From: Heliocidaris erythrogramma
Lineage: Eukaryota > Echinodermata > Echinoidea > Camarodonta > Echinometridae
Direction of reading: 5' to 3'
DNA: 64,000 nt
Assembly (NCBI GenBank): GCA_025617745.1
Contig: CM046869.1
Location: 3,308,823-3,372,822, forward strand
This document shows positions 1 through 14,200 of this stretch, in pieces (position 1 is the first letter of the stretch; each line of letters opens with the position of its first letter). The notes beneath the pieces are model-generated. The model saw only the letters and a program-made list of their open reading frames with translations, did no database searches and had not been told where the DNA came from. Position numbers and translations under genes: made by a program.

Positions 1-229
1 CTCAGTGTAGATCTGTGGTGTCTGACCATACCATAACAATTTCCTATACATTTTCCACCTAAACAACGGTTTCGTGATTTGGGAACTTTTTATCGTTGCA
101 GATATTGTTATCCAGGAGGTCTGATTAGCCCTTGCCCAGGTGTGCATGTACATCATGTGCACCCAGTAATCAAACATAAAGCCCACAGCATACACGATCG
201 ACTGCGATTTTGGAAATAATTTCGCAATA
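1..229. other. Unassigned left edge
   Basis: No gene seen; leads into the TA-flanked element. Confidence 0.5.
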
Positions 230-369
230 GAGGGTTTTTACGGCAGCCATGCTGGAGAACATACCAATAAAAACCTGTGCATCAGATTGTGAAAAGCCAT
301 TTTTGTCATGGTCTAGTGCACAGGTTTTTATTGTTATATCCTCCAGCATGGCTGCTTGTGTGAACCCTC
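230..369. mobile_element. 140-bp TA-flanked foldback MITE
   Basis: Ends GAGGGTT and AACCCTC flanked by TA (228-229, 370-371). Long inner arms pair: CAGCCATGCTGGAG with CTCCAGCATGGCTG, and CAATAAAAACCTGTGCA with TGCACAGGTTTTTATTG. Confidence 0.8.
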
Positions 370-371
370 TA

Positions 372-3189
372 TAGCATTAAATATGGGCGTTTTGAAGTTT
401 AAAATTGTACCTGATTCAGGTTCTGAACAATGTTATGAATGCTAAACGTAGGGTTTTGTTGCGCTGTCAGCCTTATACCCGAAATAAGGGTGAAATTAGC
501 TTCAAATCGTAGACAATCGTAGGACTGCTCTGACTTCACTACGACTCGGAGCCGATTTGGCGTTTCCTCCGATTAGAAAGCTTGCAATATGCCATACTTT
601 TGTTTTTACAATCTATATGACTATTCAGAGCGTCAATCAAAAATAATTCACATATTTAAATGTTTATATAAAATGCTATTACATTTTCTTCCGAAATCGG
701 ATTGCAGACTGATCGTATAGTGTGGGTGGGCTTAAACAGTATCACCAAACCCAGGTTATTGTCTTTGGCTTACACGAGCAGACAAGGTAATTAACATTTC
801 TTGTGCAAACTTTGTCAATTCTGCTTCCTCATCTACTCTAAGGATTCCTGTCTGGACATTCTGGCAATATTAGATCTAATATCAGGGGAACGTTTTTTTA
901 CATTTTAAACAGCGATTTTCTACATCACAAGACTTGTGAAATTTCTACTCAATCAAGCCCGGTGCTAATTTTGTACTGATATTCTTGTTGTCAATCATCT
1001 TTTCTAGAACTTGTTGATGTGTCAATCATTTGATATACATGTTGAATAGATCAGGGTAGTCATCAGTGAAGAAATGTAGTGTATTTATCTGAATAATTAT
1101 GGATTACTGAAAATTTTGGAATGATCGATCACGTTCTAGTCATGAAAGAATTATATTGAAGATAAACTTCTGATATTTTGAAAATGCAATATCACCTCTC
1201 CTCATAGATTCATATCTTCAAATGTTTCTCAATGATGTGAAATATATAGAGTCAGTTGTCTTTTTAAAGGTTAATATTGTGTCTTTGTACTTTTTAGTTT
1301 GAAATTTTGATCAGTAAAGGTTTTAATGCCCATTTTGATACTCATTTCTTACATGCTTTTACAGAAAGTATGGTATATTTCAAGCTCCAAACATTTCCAT
1401 TTCATAGTTACACAAGTGCATGTTTCATTGTTAGTGTATTAACTCAAAATAGTACTTTATGGGAAGAATTATCAAACTTTCCTTTGAGTATTTAGGAAAT
1501 CAGGTGACAAGCTATAATCTTGAAACTTCTGATGATGGACAGTCAACCTGTCCGAAATGTCGAGTCTTCTCCACTCTCAGCCTTCTCATCTGGTTTACAG
1601 TCCTTTTCAGGATTTCACACTTTCAAGAAAGATTACTTTTACACTCTCTGAATTTCTATCAATTGCCCAATTACCCAATTACCTTGGGTTGATTTTTCGA
1701 AAAGTCTTTGCAATCGAGTTAATTGCACATGCACTTTCAAATCTACTCTCCTCTTTCTAGTTTATTTTTTATTAGGGAGAGGGAATTCATATTATTCATA
1801 TTAAACCACTTTGGTTATTTAATGGTGGGGGACGAATTATCTCCCATGTGGTGCTATTAGATATGTAAATGATATTTGTATTTGATTAACAGATTGTACA
1901 TCACTCATATGCAATTTATGTCAACTATATGTATATATTTTGTACACGTGTAACACATGCCTTCTTAATCACTTGCGATGTCATTGGATATAACATAAGC
2001 ATGTACCTGATAATTTTATAGCACCACTTAATTAGTATTAGATCACGATGCCTAGAATTATTGTCACTTTTAACCTTTGACCTCAGAATGACCTGTAGTA
2101 GATCACGATGCCTCAACTTTCATGTTTCACATTTGACCTCAGAATAACCTCTGACCTCTGTTTTTCTAGTTCCATGGCAAAGGTCATTCACCATGATTAT
2201 TGTGATGTTCAGACAGTGTAGGAATGCTGCACAACTTTTACCAAGAGAAGCAAATAACAATCTGCACACATTACATGTTACTGTTGTTATTAAAACACAG
2301 TTTGTTTTTCCAATCATGTGTATTCTTAAAGGGGAAGTCCACACTGGAATTTAGTTTATTTTTTGTATTTTTCAACTGAAACACATTGTACATGTAGAAG
2401 TCTATAGTTTTTTTTGTCAATTTGGACACATTGAATGTCTTTAAAACATGTTTATCAATAATTGTCCTCTTTTATCTGACAATTTTTGCATCAAGTAATT
2501 TTGATGGAAAATCCTCACATTTTGATACCTACAAACGTCATGTGATTTGTGAACTGTATCTTTTTATTCAAGATTATTAGTATTTGGAAATTTTCTGAAG
2601 GTACACAATTTCTACATTCATATTGACTTTCAAATGTATTTTTATGAACAGAAGAACTGTGGAACACACAATTTGTCAGTTCTTTTGACAATGTGACATT
2701 GACCATCTCGTGAAACTCATAAAAAATAATACATATGGATGGGCTGGGACTTTGTTTCAAGCGCTCGAATGTAATGAATTCAAATCAAATCATGTTTTAC
2801 ATCCGGGGCCATATTCGGAAAACTAGGTTAAATTTTATGTTAGTAAAACGATGTTAATTGTCAACAAATCAAAATCAGGACAAGTCGTTGGTTAATGATT
2901 GCGCAAAGATGGCTGTGCCCTTGTAAAGTTAACAGAGACATCTGCGCAAGCACCAATGATTTGTGTTTATTGTGCTCAATTTCAATTTGTCATGACAATT
3001 AACATACTTTTCCTTAACGTAAGAGATGACATAATTTTCAGAATACCGCCCAGGTTGCCAACTCATGCTGCACTCAATTTATACACTCATTACATTTTAC
3101 AGTGGAAACTCGGTATAGAGCTCGGTATAGAGCTCCGATATAACAAGATTCCTGATATCATTCCTGATATTTTGCTGGTCCCATGTCTT
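372..3189. other. Upstream DNA without a convincing gene
   Basis: Short open frames only, none with recognisable content. A GATCACGATGCC repeat occurs at 2041 and 2101. Confidence 0.5.
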
Positions 3190-4344
3190 TTCCCGAATTC
3201 ACAAATGAGATTTAAAGTAGAACACTCAAGAAAATCACAAATATGGCAATTAATGTATCACTAGAAATTGGGAAGCTTACAGATGGCAATCGTATAAGTT
3301 TTATGTCAACTGCGTATATGATGATTATAAAAACAACATAAATAAAAGCTCTTCTCAGCATGTGGAATATCCGAGGATTCGCCAGAAATATAGCGATGTT
3401 TTGATGTCGTCATACGAGGTATCGATCCTGCTTAAGCAGACGACGTCCTATAATGAATGAACGTAATTGCAATGCAATTATTTATCAAATTATAAAGAGT
3501 TTGGTACATTTAAACATGACCTTATTTCACACCATTCGAAAAGGGAAAGTGAACTGATTCTGATAACTAAAACCGTTTGATTGTAAATACACAGGAGAAG
3601 GGTCAATGATCAATGAAATAAACCCCATTTTCAAATTGAAAAGCCCTGCGAATAATAGCTGGATGGTATTCGTTCCCTCTTGAAACGCCGAACATGCCGC
3701 GGTGCAAGCAGCTGAAAATACAATGGCGTCTTATTTTGTTTACAAGTGACTGATTCCTTTATTTTTTTAACGCTGCATTTTTCATCAAAATAATACCATA
3801 CACGAAGTTAAGAGTGAGGCAACAGACTAATATTAAGACTGACGCTAGTCAAGTAAGAGAAATAAGTGAAGAGGAGATGACAAAACAGGCACTGAAAAAT
3901 GTGTATAATGTTATGGGACATCGTCTGCTTAGACAGGACTCGCCCCTCTTGTGTCGTCACACATCTCAGCAGCGTTCAAGGAGCTTTTCAGCTGCTATAT
4001 CGGGGGCTGTATTTTACCGTTTTATAATTGATAATAATCATTAATTCAAATGTTTCCAAGCTTTAAATTTGGATAACCTTGTTTAATTTATGCCATCTAT
4101 GCAATAATAAGTATTAAGCCAATATTTAAAATCATCAGTGCTCTACTTTAAACCATGTTCCATGGGTAAGGTTTAAACCTCCGTAAGCGTACTGAAATAA
4201 GCGTAAATAAGCGCACATTGCCCATGCGCGCGCTCAAAGAAAATATATGATTGGACGGGATTCCGTGCGCACGTACGCTTAAAAAACCCAGGAGGGGGTT
4301 TAAATCATGGTTTAAACCAAACTTCCTTTGTGTGAATTCGGGCC
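3190..4344. mobile_element. CCCGAATTCACA inverted-repeat element interrupted by the TTAA element
   Basis: Ends CCCGAATTCACAAA (3192) and TTTGTGTGAATTCGGG (4328-4343) are inverted. About 222 bp of its own sequence remain on both sides of the 932-bp insertion. A partial relative is at 44927. Confidence 0.7.
3216..4147 (+). mobile_element. 932-bp TTAA-flanked element, copy 1
   Basis: Ends AGTAGAACACT and AGTGCTCTACT, TTAA at 3212-3215 and 4148-4151. Exactly the same length as copies 2 and 3, with a handful of substitutions. Inserted in another inverted-repeat element. Confidence 0.85.
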
Positions 4345-5381
4345 AAATATGTTACTTTGTTTTTTTACCCTGATAATTATAAGGAAATTCCTGATAAAAC
4401 AAGGTAAATTTCATGGTCCCAAGGACCTCATTATTGTGAATTTTCACCGTATAAAGGATGTGAGGAGAATCAGAAATAGTATGTGGAATTCAATTTCTGA
4501 ACTGAAATTTTATACAATGTAGCTTTTTCAGACAAATTAGCCATCATTACATGATGAGTAGGCTACGCTAACTGTTCGCAAAAGCATGTATAATGTAATT
4601 TTTAGTGCAATATTTCGTTATCTCATATTTTATAGGAATAATGTAGTGGTCACTAAAATGTAGTTTCAAAGTTAAATTTCAAATAATTTTTTTTAGAAGT
4701 GGATCAGTTTTGAAATATCAAGTTTGCTTTTGTCTTTCCTTTTCCGTTGAATTGTTTTATTTGCTTCTTTCATTTTGCATTTTATAAGGTATGCATTGAT
4801 ACTATTTTAGAATCAAGTTAATTTTCCCTTATCTTTTTTTCATGATAATGCCCGAAACACCCCAGCTACCTAATGTTGTTATTGTGGTTTGCTGTAATAT
4901 TTTAAGAGCATTGTTAATTCAGAATTATCTTTATATCACTGCTGTTTCACCCTCACATTTATGTTGTACACCCCTTTAAGTGAGGTACCTATTTGAAAAG
5001 TGAAAATTATATGAATGGGGTTTTCGATACGAAATAAAAAACTAATGGTTATAATGAATGAGATTAGTGAAAATGACAAAATGAAATACATGGGTCTGAT
5101 TTGTATAATTCTGTGAAATTTGTATGTTTGTACGGTTACATGTCGTTTCTCAGAATGTTCATAGTTCTGAAGGTCCGTTTTTCCAAAGCTTCTTTTCTTT
5201 TCCGTTTGTACATTCATTTGCTCGGTCTATTATCAAAAGCCGAATGCTTTGCAGTGCTTTGGAATTCAGAAATGTGAATTTTGTCGGGTTACATACAAAG
5301 TTAGATCCTACCTGTAAATTTCTTCCAACTTTAGCCAAGAAACAAGAGAGGGACCCTTGGGTTTCTTCATTATAATAAAAG

Positions 5382-5766
5382 AAAGTGAATATTTTTTTTA
5401 AGTTGGAGATGTATGAATACTTAGGAAAATTATCATTTGAGATTGGTTGTTCGAGAAAGCTTTGAAAGGGGCATATTTGATACTGTTTCCATCTTCTAGA
5501 AAATAATTATAAACTTTACTAAATTTCGTCATCTTAATGGGAAAAGAGTTTGTTGAATAAACATTATCATAACATGTTGAATAAAAAACAAAAGAGAAAG
5601 ACAGAAATATGGTAGCGAAAATATGAAAATATTCTGACAAATATTAGTGAATTACGATTAGAAAGTGAATATTTGTTTTAAGTTGGAGATATATGAATAC
5701 TTAGGAAAATTATCATTTGAGATTGGTTGTTCGAGAAAGCTTTGAAAGGGGCATATTTGATACTGG
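5382..5766 (+). repeat. Direct repeat of about 105 bp, two copies
   Basis: 5382-5487 and 5662-5766 share AAGTTGGAGAT.TATGAATAC… to GGGGCATATTTGATACTG almost without change. Confidence 0.8.
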
Positions 5767-8670
5767 GTCACATCTCTCTCTAGAAAGAGGGTATTTTCCC
5801 CCACCAAAAGGATTTAAGCTCATGTATATTCAAGAAATATTTGAAGACCCTCGAGTAACAAAATAAGAACTTATGAAATGATTCTTTATTCATGATATTG
5901 AAAAGTTCAAAGGAAACTCTTACACTCGTGCTTTGCTTCCAAAACATTATTCCCCAAATGAGAAATCCAATATATTTTTTAATCATTGAATGAATGCTGT
6001 ACTAATACGAGAAAAAAAAATTTATGAGAACTATTGTATATATTGGATTGTACAAATGCATGTACCTGTTGATAATTGATTTGTTCTATTGTGCTTTTGT
6101 CAAGAAAATTCACTGGAAATTTGTGTCCCAAATCGCCAAAGCCTCGAAAATTCATCCAGCTTTCCTAATTTTACTTACATACACATGTTGGGTAAAATTT
6201 TACCCAGCAAACATGCATATTTCCTTTTTTACCCAATATTGGGGGTCTTTATAGGCCCGAGTGTTTTAATGATGTCGTGTATAATCGAATCATGTGTCCA
6301 CCATACTCTATGCAAATCGGTTGAGATTGAGAAGGGCGTTAAGTATGCATGCGTAAGAGTTTACATGACTCTAGTTCTCGTCAGATAATTATAATGTTTA
6401 TATATGTGAAGGGTGTCGTTGCTTTTCAAGTTTTGCCTTACTATGAATTTTGTTTTCTATATTTTCTTTGCGGCTTGTCATTCTTTTAAATAGTTTTTAT
6501 TTATATTTTGTTAAAGCAACAGGGCTTTTAATTTCTACTGAAAGAGCTTTGAGGATCACAAATGAAAGGAAAATCAGTTTGGAGAATTGAGAAAACGTCT
6601 CTGTTTTCGTTTTTGAGAGATTAATGGATACAACGTTTACAAACAAATTAAAAAAATAACGTGGAATGGCATGGGAGAGCATGCTCAATCTGCAGCCATT
6701 TTAAAATTGTTGATATGCCACTTTAGTGTATTCGAGTATATACTAGTAATCCATTTTATTTTAACAGTTGAATTATTTTTGAATGTCCACTTTTTATGTC
6801 AGATGTATGGAATCAGTGTCCAGTCAGTATATTGCATAATGCAGTCCAAATAAAGACGTTACTTTGATTATCACGATAGTTTTGTATGTTTTATAATAAT
6901 GTTGAATGATAAGGTTTCGTATGAGTATACATGTACATATAATAAGTAATTAAAAATGAAACCAGGCTATGATAAAAACGTTTGATTATTCACAGACTAA
7001 TCATTTTAGGGTTAGTTCGTACTTTGAAATCCAATCCATTTCAGCCCCTCTCTCTCTCTTCTGCTCTTTCATTTCTGTCTAAGAAACCAATCTTAAAATA
7101 AACAATAACGAATAAAAAGATGAATTTTATTGTACCATTCAATTTTTAAAGATGAGACAGGACAGAGCAGAAGCTTGGAGATTAACAGAGGGCTATTCGG
7201 GAAAGGAAATGGAATACAGATGAATAAGATGATGTGGGAAATATGACAAAAAATGAAACACAGAGAGGGGGAGGGAACGGGAGGGGCGGTCAGCAAGGGA
7301 GAGAGAGAGAGAGAGATAGAGATAGCGTAGTAATGAGTAATTAAAAATCTAGATTTCGAGCTAGTAGGTTCAACAAACGTGCATAACTCGCTATCTCTGT
7401 GTGCAATTAAGTTTTGAACTTTTCAATAAATGTAATTTTCAGTCCGGTTTTTGTTAATCTGTTGATATTTTCTGGTTCAGAAACACCTACTTACATCTAC
7501 TTTATAATAAACGATTAAATATCAATTTAAGCCAGTTTATCTCCAAATGCAATTGCATGGCCATAATGCCAGGTTTTCTTGAATTTTTACACATTGATTT
7601 CTCTATACTCTCAAAATCATGGCCCTTTCTTTACAATATTTTCTAGTCCAAATAGAAATTGCACGTCATTTACTTTAAAATCATTAGCGTAATGCAAACA
7701 CAGACCTTGACAATGAGGAAAAGCAATACTTAAATTCATACTTAACCGCTATTTGATATTTTTATTGAAATCGCAGGTAATTGAATCTCTCAATTCTTAT
7801 AAACGGACAGGAAAAGTAAACACCTTGGAAAAGCACCGTTTGATAATTCATAACTAACTAATATTTGATACTTCGTGTTTTCGCTTTCCCAATATTTACT
7901 ATACTAATGAAATATTTACTATACTAAAGAAATAGTGACAGGATGTGAGAAAATATACTTCTGTTTCCATGTATAGTACGAAAATATTGAAATGGAATAA
8001 ATGTTATCATCTTAAAGAGTAAATCCAACCTCGTTACATGATTGCTTTGAGTGAAAGCAGAAAAAGATAGTTTGCGAAAAATGATGGACAGAGATAATGA
8101 TTGTGTAAATTGCATCAATGGAGAAATATCCTATTTTGTTCACAATGTATTGTATCAAAATATCCCTTTTCTCAATTGTTATGGAATAAACATACATGTT
8201 ATTCGTTAAAAATATACCACTTGAAGAAAAAAACAAAAGCATTATTATTTTTGTCTTATTCTAATAAAACTTTCACTATCTCGTCTTCCATTTTTTTCTG
8301 CTCCCATTCAAAGCAACTTTCTAAGCGGGGTTAATTAGAAAGACAGATTTTGTCATCCTGACAGAAATTCTCATCATATCTTGCTCAGAACCAAATTATT
8401 TCCTTATACGGTTTGGTTACCTTAAAATGATGTCAAAGTAGACCTAAATGGATCTATAAAGTATGAAATCAAACAGAAATTGCACTAAACACAAGTATTA
8501 ACTTTTATAATAATCCCTAATGTTGTTAACAAACACAGGCATAGGACATGTTTATAGCTAACTAATGTTTTATTCTTCTTGTCTACGCATTCCAAATATT
8601 TACTATATTAATGATTGATTACAAAATCGGCACAAGATATAGTGACAGGATGTGAGAAATTAGCTTCTGT

Positions 8671-8835
8671 TTCCATCGTCTAGAAAATAATTATAAACTT
8701 TACTAAATTTCGTCATCTTAATGGGAAAAAGTTTGTTGAATAAACATTATCAGAACATGTTGAATAAAAAACAAAAGAGAAAGACAGAAATATGGTAGCG
8801 AAAATATGAAAATATTCTGACAAATATCAGTGAAT
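8671..8835 (+). repeat. 165-bp copy of 5486-5651
   Basis: TTTCCATC.TCTAGAAAATAA… to ATATTCTGACAAATAT.AGTGAATT, near-identical to 5486-5651, 3.2 kb apart. Confidence 0.8.
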
Positions 8836-9774
8836 TTACAAAAGATAAAAAAACTACGATTACTAGATGTACAAAAATCTCAACTTTGTGCGTTTACAAA
8901 TTGACTGTATCTCTGATCTGGAATAACTTTTTGTTTCGAATATATTTAACCTTATAAACTACCAATTACTTAAACATCTTTAACTTCGGTTTATGTCGCC
9001 AAGGTATGTTATTATTATGGAGCCTAAATGTATTCAAGACATATTTTATGAATATACATGTAATCCAGATATATTATGGATATACATGTATTCAATATAT
9101 ATAATGGATATCCATGTATTTCCCCAAATAAATATTAGTCTGCTCAGTTCAGTCATGTAAATGAAGAAAGGTGATAGTTTTAGTCGAATGAATGGAAAAA
9201 TCTCAAAGATGTCATTGCAAATTTTTTAGTCGCCAATTTTTGATATATTGTAATCTCGACATAAAACAACTACTAACTTTTTTATATCCATCTGATCCTT
9301 TTCAAGTTTTAATTATCCGCTGTTCTGTTCCGTCTGCTTCTACCCAACACAACCTGTTATCTTACCGTTTGTTGGTATTTATCCATTCATCAATAATTGC
9401 CCATTTACCAATTCGTTATGTGTACACTCAAGTCAATACCAAACACATTGTTTGCATGTCATATGTAACACGAAACACACAGCAAAGTAATTGATCAATA
9501 TCTATCAACCATTGTTGTGAGTATAATGTAATGGTGAAAATACATCAATGCAAAACGAATCTTATAAAAATTTCCGAACCAGCCGAGTCGCTCTTCAATC
9601 CGCCATTTTCTTCGAAAGGAGAAAGTTGTGTTGTTGAATTTCGCGCTACCTGAGGCAAGAAACTCTACACCGACGGAGACCAGCGGCGGTAAAGCGTCTT
9701 CCCATCGAAGAACACAAGTCTTGACGAACAGCTTTCTTTGTTTGGCGTTCCCTGATTTGGCGAAAAGGGAAGAG

Positions 9775-9847
9775 ATGGCAGTGTTGAAGGGGATTTTTGT
9801 CTCCCTTCTGCTTTGTCTTCTTTCTCAATGCGTTTCTTCTCAGCAAG
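9775..9847 (+). CDS. Exon 1: signal peptide
   Basis: Starts at the first ATG of the open stretch (context gag-ATG-G) and encodes MAVLKGIFVSLLLCLLSQCV followed by SSQQ, a typical signal peptide: short basic start, Leu-rich core, small residues before the likely cut after Ser-Ser. The frame is open further upstream to about 9628 but has no ATG there. The donor GTAAGA at 9848 leaves one base (G), which completes GAA with the first two bases of the CUB 1 exon. The sequence upstream from about 9580 is probably 5' UTR; I see no TATA box I would trust. Confidence 0.85.
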
Positions 9848-11241
9848 GTAAGATACGTCAAAATTAAAATTTTGATCGATGATGCCTATATTTACCAAAT
9901 ATGGATATATCATTGGAGCTTTATTTCTCGATTGTAAACGGGCTTTTGATCTTGACTTTGTAAGCTATAGAATTTTACTTGACAAACTGGAAGAGTGTGG
10001 TGTTCATGATACTGAATCTGCCTGGTCAATGTGTGTGTTATATAATGGTAAATTATCAACTTTTCTTGATGTTAGAATGGGCATACCCCAGGGTTCCGTT
10101 CTATGACCCCTGGTTTTTTTTTTTTTTTTTTTTTTTAATAAATGACATAGGCCTATGTGAACTGAATCTTCAAGTCACACACAAAATTATGCCTTTATGC
10201 AGGTGATAAGGCTCTTTTTTGTAAAGGTAGGTATGCTAATTCTGTTCACACCAGTCTGCAATCGAAATTTAAAAAGTAATACAATGGGTACAGATGAATG
10301 ATTTAAAGTTAAATCCAAATAATTGTAAAGTAATGTTTTTTGGTACACGCAAAAAAGTGAAGGCAAAACAATGTTTTTTATTCAATATGAAAGTCAGGTC
10401 ATTGAACACCTGAACAACTATAAGTACCTTGGAATAATATTTGATAACTTTACATGTAACAAAATTTCGAAGACCATTGGATTTTATATACGGCAAATTA
10501 AACAATACTTAGGCCTACCTAAAAAGGTTGTATTATGCTATAAAATGGTCTCATTCTTCCACATATTGATTATGGTTTGGTTATATGGGGAAAATCTTGC
10601 CTGTGTTTTATTACTAAATTACAACGCCTTCAGAATAGATATGCAATTTTAATTTTAGATGCTGATTTTTTTACTCCTCACACAACATTACTAAAAGAGT
10701 TAATCTGGCAGTCTTTCTCACAAAGAGTCGATTACCTATTTTGTTTATACATGTTCAAGGTAATAAATGGGCTTGCACCTGAATATCTAAAAGATTTTTT
10801 CTTTTTTTAGAACCCCGCAAATAAATAAGAGATATGCTTTAAACTCTCTTCTCTATATACCGAAGCCCAAATCCGAGTACATGAAAAAAGTCCTTTCAGT
10901 AACATGGACCATTATTATGGAATAAACTTCCCCTTAGTCTTCAAAATACCACATCCCTTCAATTGTTTAAGACGAAATGTAAAAATCTATCAACTACAAA
11001 TCATTTTATTCCTAAACCTCCGGTTTAGTCTCCGTGTTTTATATATTAGATTTTCATTAATGTTAATTTCACCTGCAAGGCATCTGACTTCTCATAACCT
11101 TTTGGAAGTTTCACAAAACACAAATTATCGGCTTCAAAGACTAGATCGGTCAACCTTGGTGTATAGTCGAAGACTATCAGTGGGTGTTCATCCCATTACG
11201 AAATTGCAAGATGTAGGAGAGAAAACACATAATGCGTACGG

Positions 11242-11273
<32 letters not shown>

Positions 11274-14200
11274 CTGAGGGTGTGCGCGCGCGCTGGGTGC
11301 GTGCGTGTGTGCGTGAGTGTGTGTGTTTGTAAAGTCATCAGAGAGTTATAATGCCCTATTTACACGTACACGCATTTTGGTTTCTGCAAGGTTTGCGCAT
11401 CTTGAGCGTCAATGTGGGAAGTATTCGTGGTAGCGTGCGGGAGGACGCTGGCCAATGTTTGAAACGCGTGAAAAAAATGTCGAACATTTTAATTTTTGGG
11501 CACGACAAAATGTTTTGGCAACATTCGTAAGCACCCCTTGAACTATACACAAACTAGTCACAACCCTGCCGTGCTAGTGCGTGCCTGTGCGTGCCATCGG
11601 CACGCATGCTGAGGACTAGTTCACGAATAAGTTACTCAGATCTGCTCACTCTACGCATACTTCACGCACAGTTTTCGCACAACATGCGCATAGTCTACGC
11701 ATGTGGAACATGTGATAAAAACATGTGATATTTTCACGTTTAACCCATAGCAGTTCAGAATTTTCTTAAGGTCTTAATTAATCAGCTTTATCTCCTCAAA
11801 TTGGCAGCAACTATTCTTATTTCACTTCTACATAGTTTGAAAAAATAAAATTGCATATTAAATGAACCAGTGGGAATGAGGTTCTGCCTCCCGGTGTCAC
11901 GTCGACCATTTTTCACACAATTTAACATACTAAAATTTACCGATATAAATAAACATCAACAAAGCATTTTCATGTACAGATGTACACTTTGTTTCCCTGA
12001 CGAATTTTGTAACCTCTTTCAATTGAATTCTACTATTCATAAATACGAAACCAGACGCGCAAATCACATCCATGTACCCAAGCACAGAACCTTATTATTC
12101 CAACATAACATCCGGTACTCGGGACCTAAGCTGTTGAACGTTATCCCCGACACAATAGTGAGCTTTCGAACGTGTCGACTTGAACGCCGTCCTAGATCCT
12201 CCCAGCTACAAAGGACTGCCTTGTGTTAGCTGCATACCGCGCTTTATACAAGAACGGCTCACCCGTCCACTGGCTTCTCCCTCGTCCACTAGTCAGATCG
12301 AGAACGCGTCAAACGTGGTTTTGCCGTCTTCTCTAAAACGTGAACCTCGTTTCACCCATTGTTAGCTTCATGTTTCACCTACTTTGTATGCAGTCAACAC
12401 AAAGCAGTCCGTTGCCGCTGGGAGGATCTAGGACGGCGTTCTAGTAGACACATCCGAAAACTCCTTAATAAAATACGCTATATCTCTTGCCAGCTTCTCA
12501 AGAAAGATAAAAAACATCTCACTTTATCCTACAAATAATATGGTTTAAGACACTTCCCCACCCTCCATTGGGTCTATTCTCTCCCTTTCTTCTCTCTGCT
12601 TCTTCGTGAATACTTCTCCATACTCCCTTTATGTTGCACCTCCGTTCTTACATTTTTCCCTCCTTCCCCCTCTTTTTGTTCTTCTCTTTCTTTCCTTTTT
12701 TCCTTTTTCCTCCAATCAAGCTCAGCGGTCTAGGAATATTATCCTTTCCTTTCTGTAGCTATTTTCTTATTATACACTTATTATGTAATATGTATTGTGT
12801 TACTAAGGGCACCCTCGCCACAAGTGTTTGCTCTCAGAGATGTGTCCTCCAACTATGTATGAACCACGTGAATGTATATTATGTCCTATTTCTGTTAAAA
12901 ATACATGTACATTACTTTGCTAATTTATTGCTTTGTATACTTATATTGAAAAGTTGTAAATAGATGTCTTGAATTGATTGATTTATTGAAATTTAACGGA
13001 AAAGTTGTCAATTTATACACGAAAAATAGTGATTAGGCCTGCATATTTCACACTGCGTTGCCAGTTTAGAGACTGTAATGATTTAAACGCTCTTATTCAT
13101 GAATGGCATAACGTACTGCTTTGGAAATAGACTAAACATTTTCTGTGATATTTCTTATCCTTCTGCTCATGTATAATGGGTAGTTACTAGCGATTTGGAT
13201 CAAAAGATAATGCAAAAACCTTACTAATATAGGAGGCAATGCACTAATCCAGTCGATCCCGAACAATCGGGAAAATGAATGACGAATTGATCAGTGGCGT
13301 AGATACGAACACACTTTCTATTGTTAGTGGGGGGATGATGAATAGATCACCCCCACTAACATTGGATAATTATACGTGTCTACGCCCATGAATTGATGGG
13401 TGAACAATGATTAACTTTGGCGTAAACATGGTGTAAATTGTTCGTGAATCAGACTTGACCCCCATGGCACGCACTGGTACGCAATAATGTGCGGGACCAA
13501 AATGCGAGGAAGTGTAAAATCCCAGATTTTTAAAAGTTTATTTTCAATGCAGTACATTGTGCCATTCATGATCGGATCTATTTTATTGACACTATAATCA
13601 TTACATTCTTAGAATTGGCAAAGCAGTGTAAATAAGCCCAATCACTATTCTGGAGTACAAATTGCAATTTTTCTGTTACATTTTGCAATCATCATTCACA
13701 CTGGTTCATTTAAGAAACATTTTTTCTTATTTTTATTTTTTCCAACTATGTAGGAGTGAAATAAGATTAACTGCTGCCAATTTAAGGAGGGAAAGCTGAT
13801 TAAGATTTCTTACGTAGATATCAGTCGAAAAGACCACGTGTTTTGATCACATGTTCAACATGCGCATGTTATTCGAAAACTGCATGCGTAACGAGTGCGC
13901 AGATTTGAGCAACTTATTCGTGAACTAGTCGACAGCTGGTCCGGAACATGCGTGCCACTTTGACCATGGCACGCATTGGCACACACTCACACGGCTAAGC
14001 TGCGACTAGGTTGCGTAAAGTTCACGGGTGTTCACGAATGTTGACAACAAAATTTGTCGTGCCAAAAAATTTAACATGTTTGATTTTCTGTCACGCATTT
14101 CAAGCACTGGCCCGCAGCGTCCAGCATCCTCCCGCACGCTGCTTCGAATGATTCCCGCACTGACACGAACGAATAAAACTACTAGTATGCTAAAACAAAA

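Larger units (their letters stand above)
4345..9574. other. Upstream DNA with partial segmental repeats
   Basis: Direct repeats: 5382-5487 with 5662-5766, and 5486-5651 with 8671-8835. GA-rich tract at 7301-7320. Short TATACATGTA-type repeats at 9040-9120. No convincing gene. Confidence 0.6.

Noticed and set aside
2899-3264. 121-codon open frame upstream
   Set aside because: Starts with TTG, shows no domain and runs into the TTAA element; chance frame.
9628-9774. Longer N-terminus upstream of the signal peptide
   Set aside because: The frame is open but begins with GTG and has no ATG; it would bury the signal peptide.
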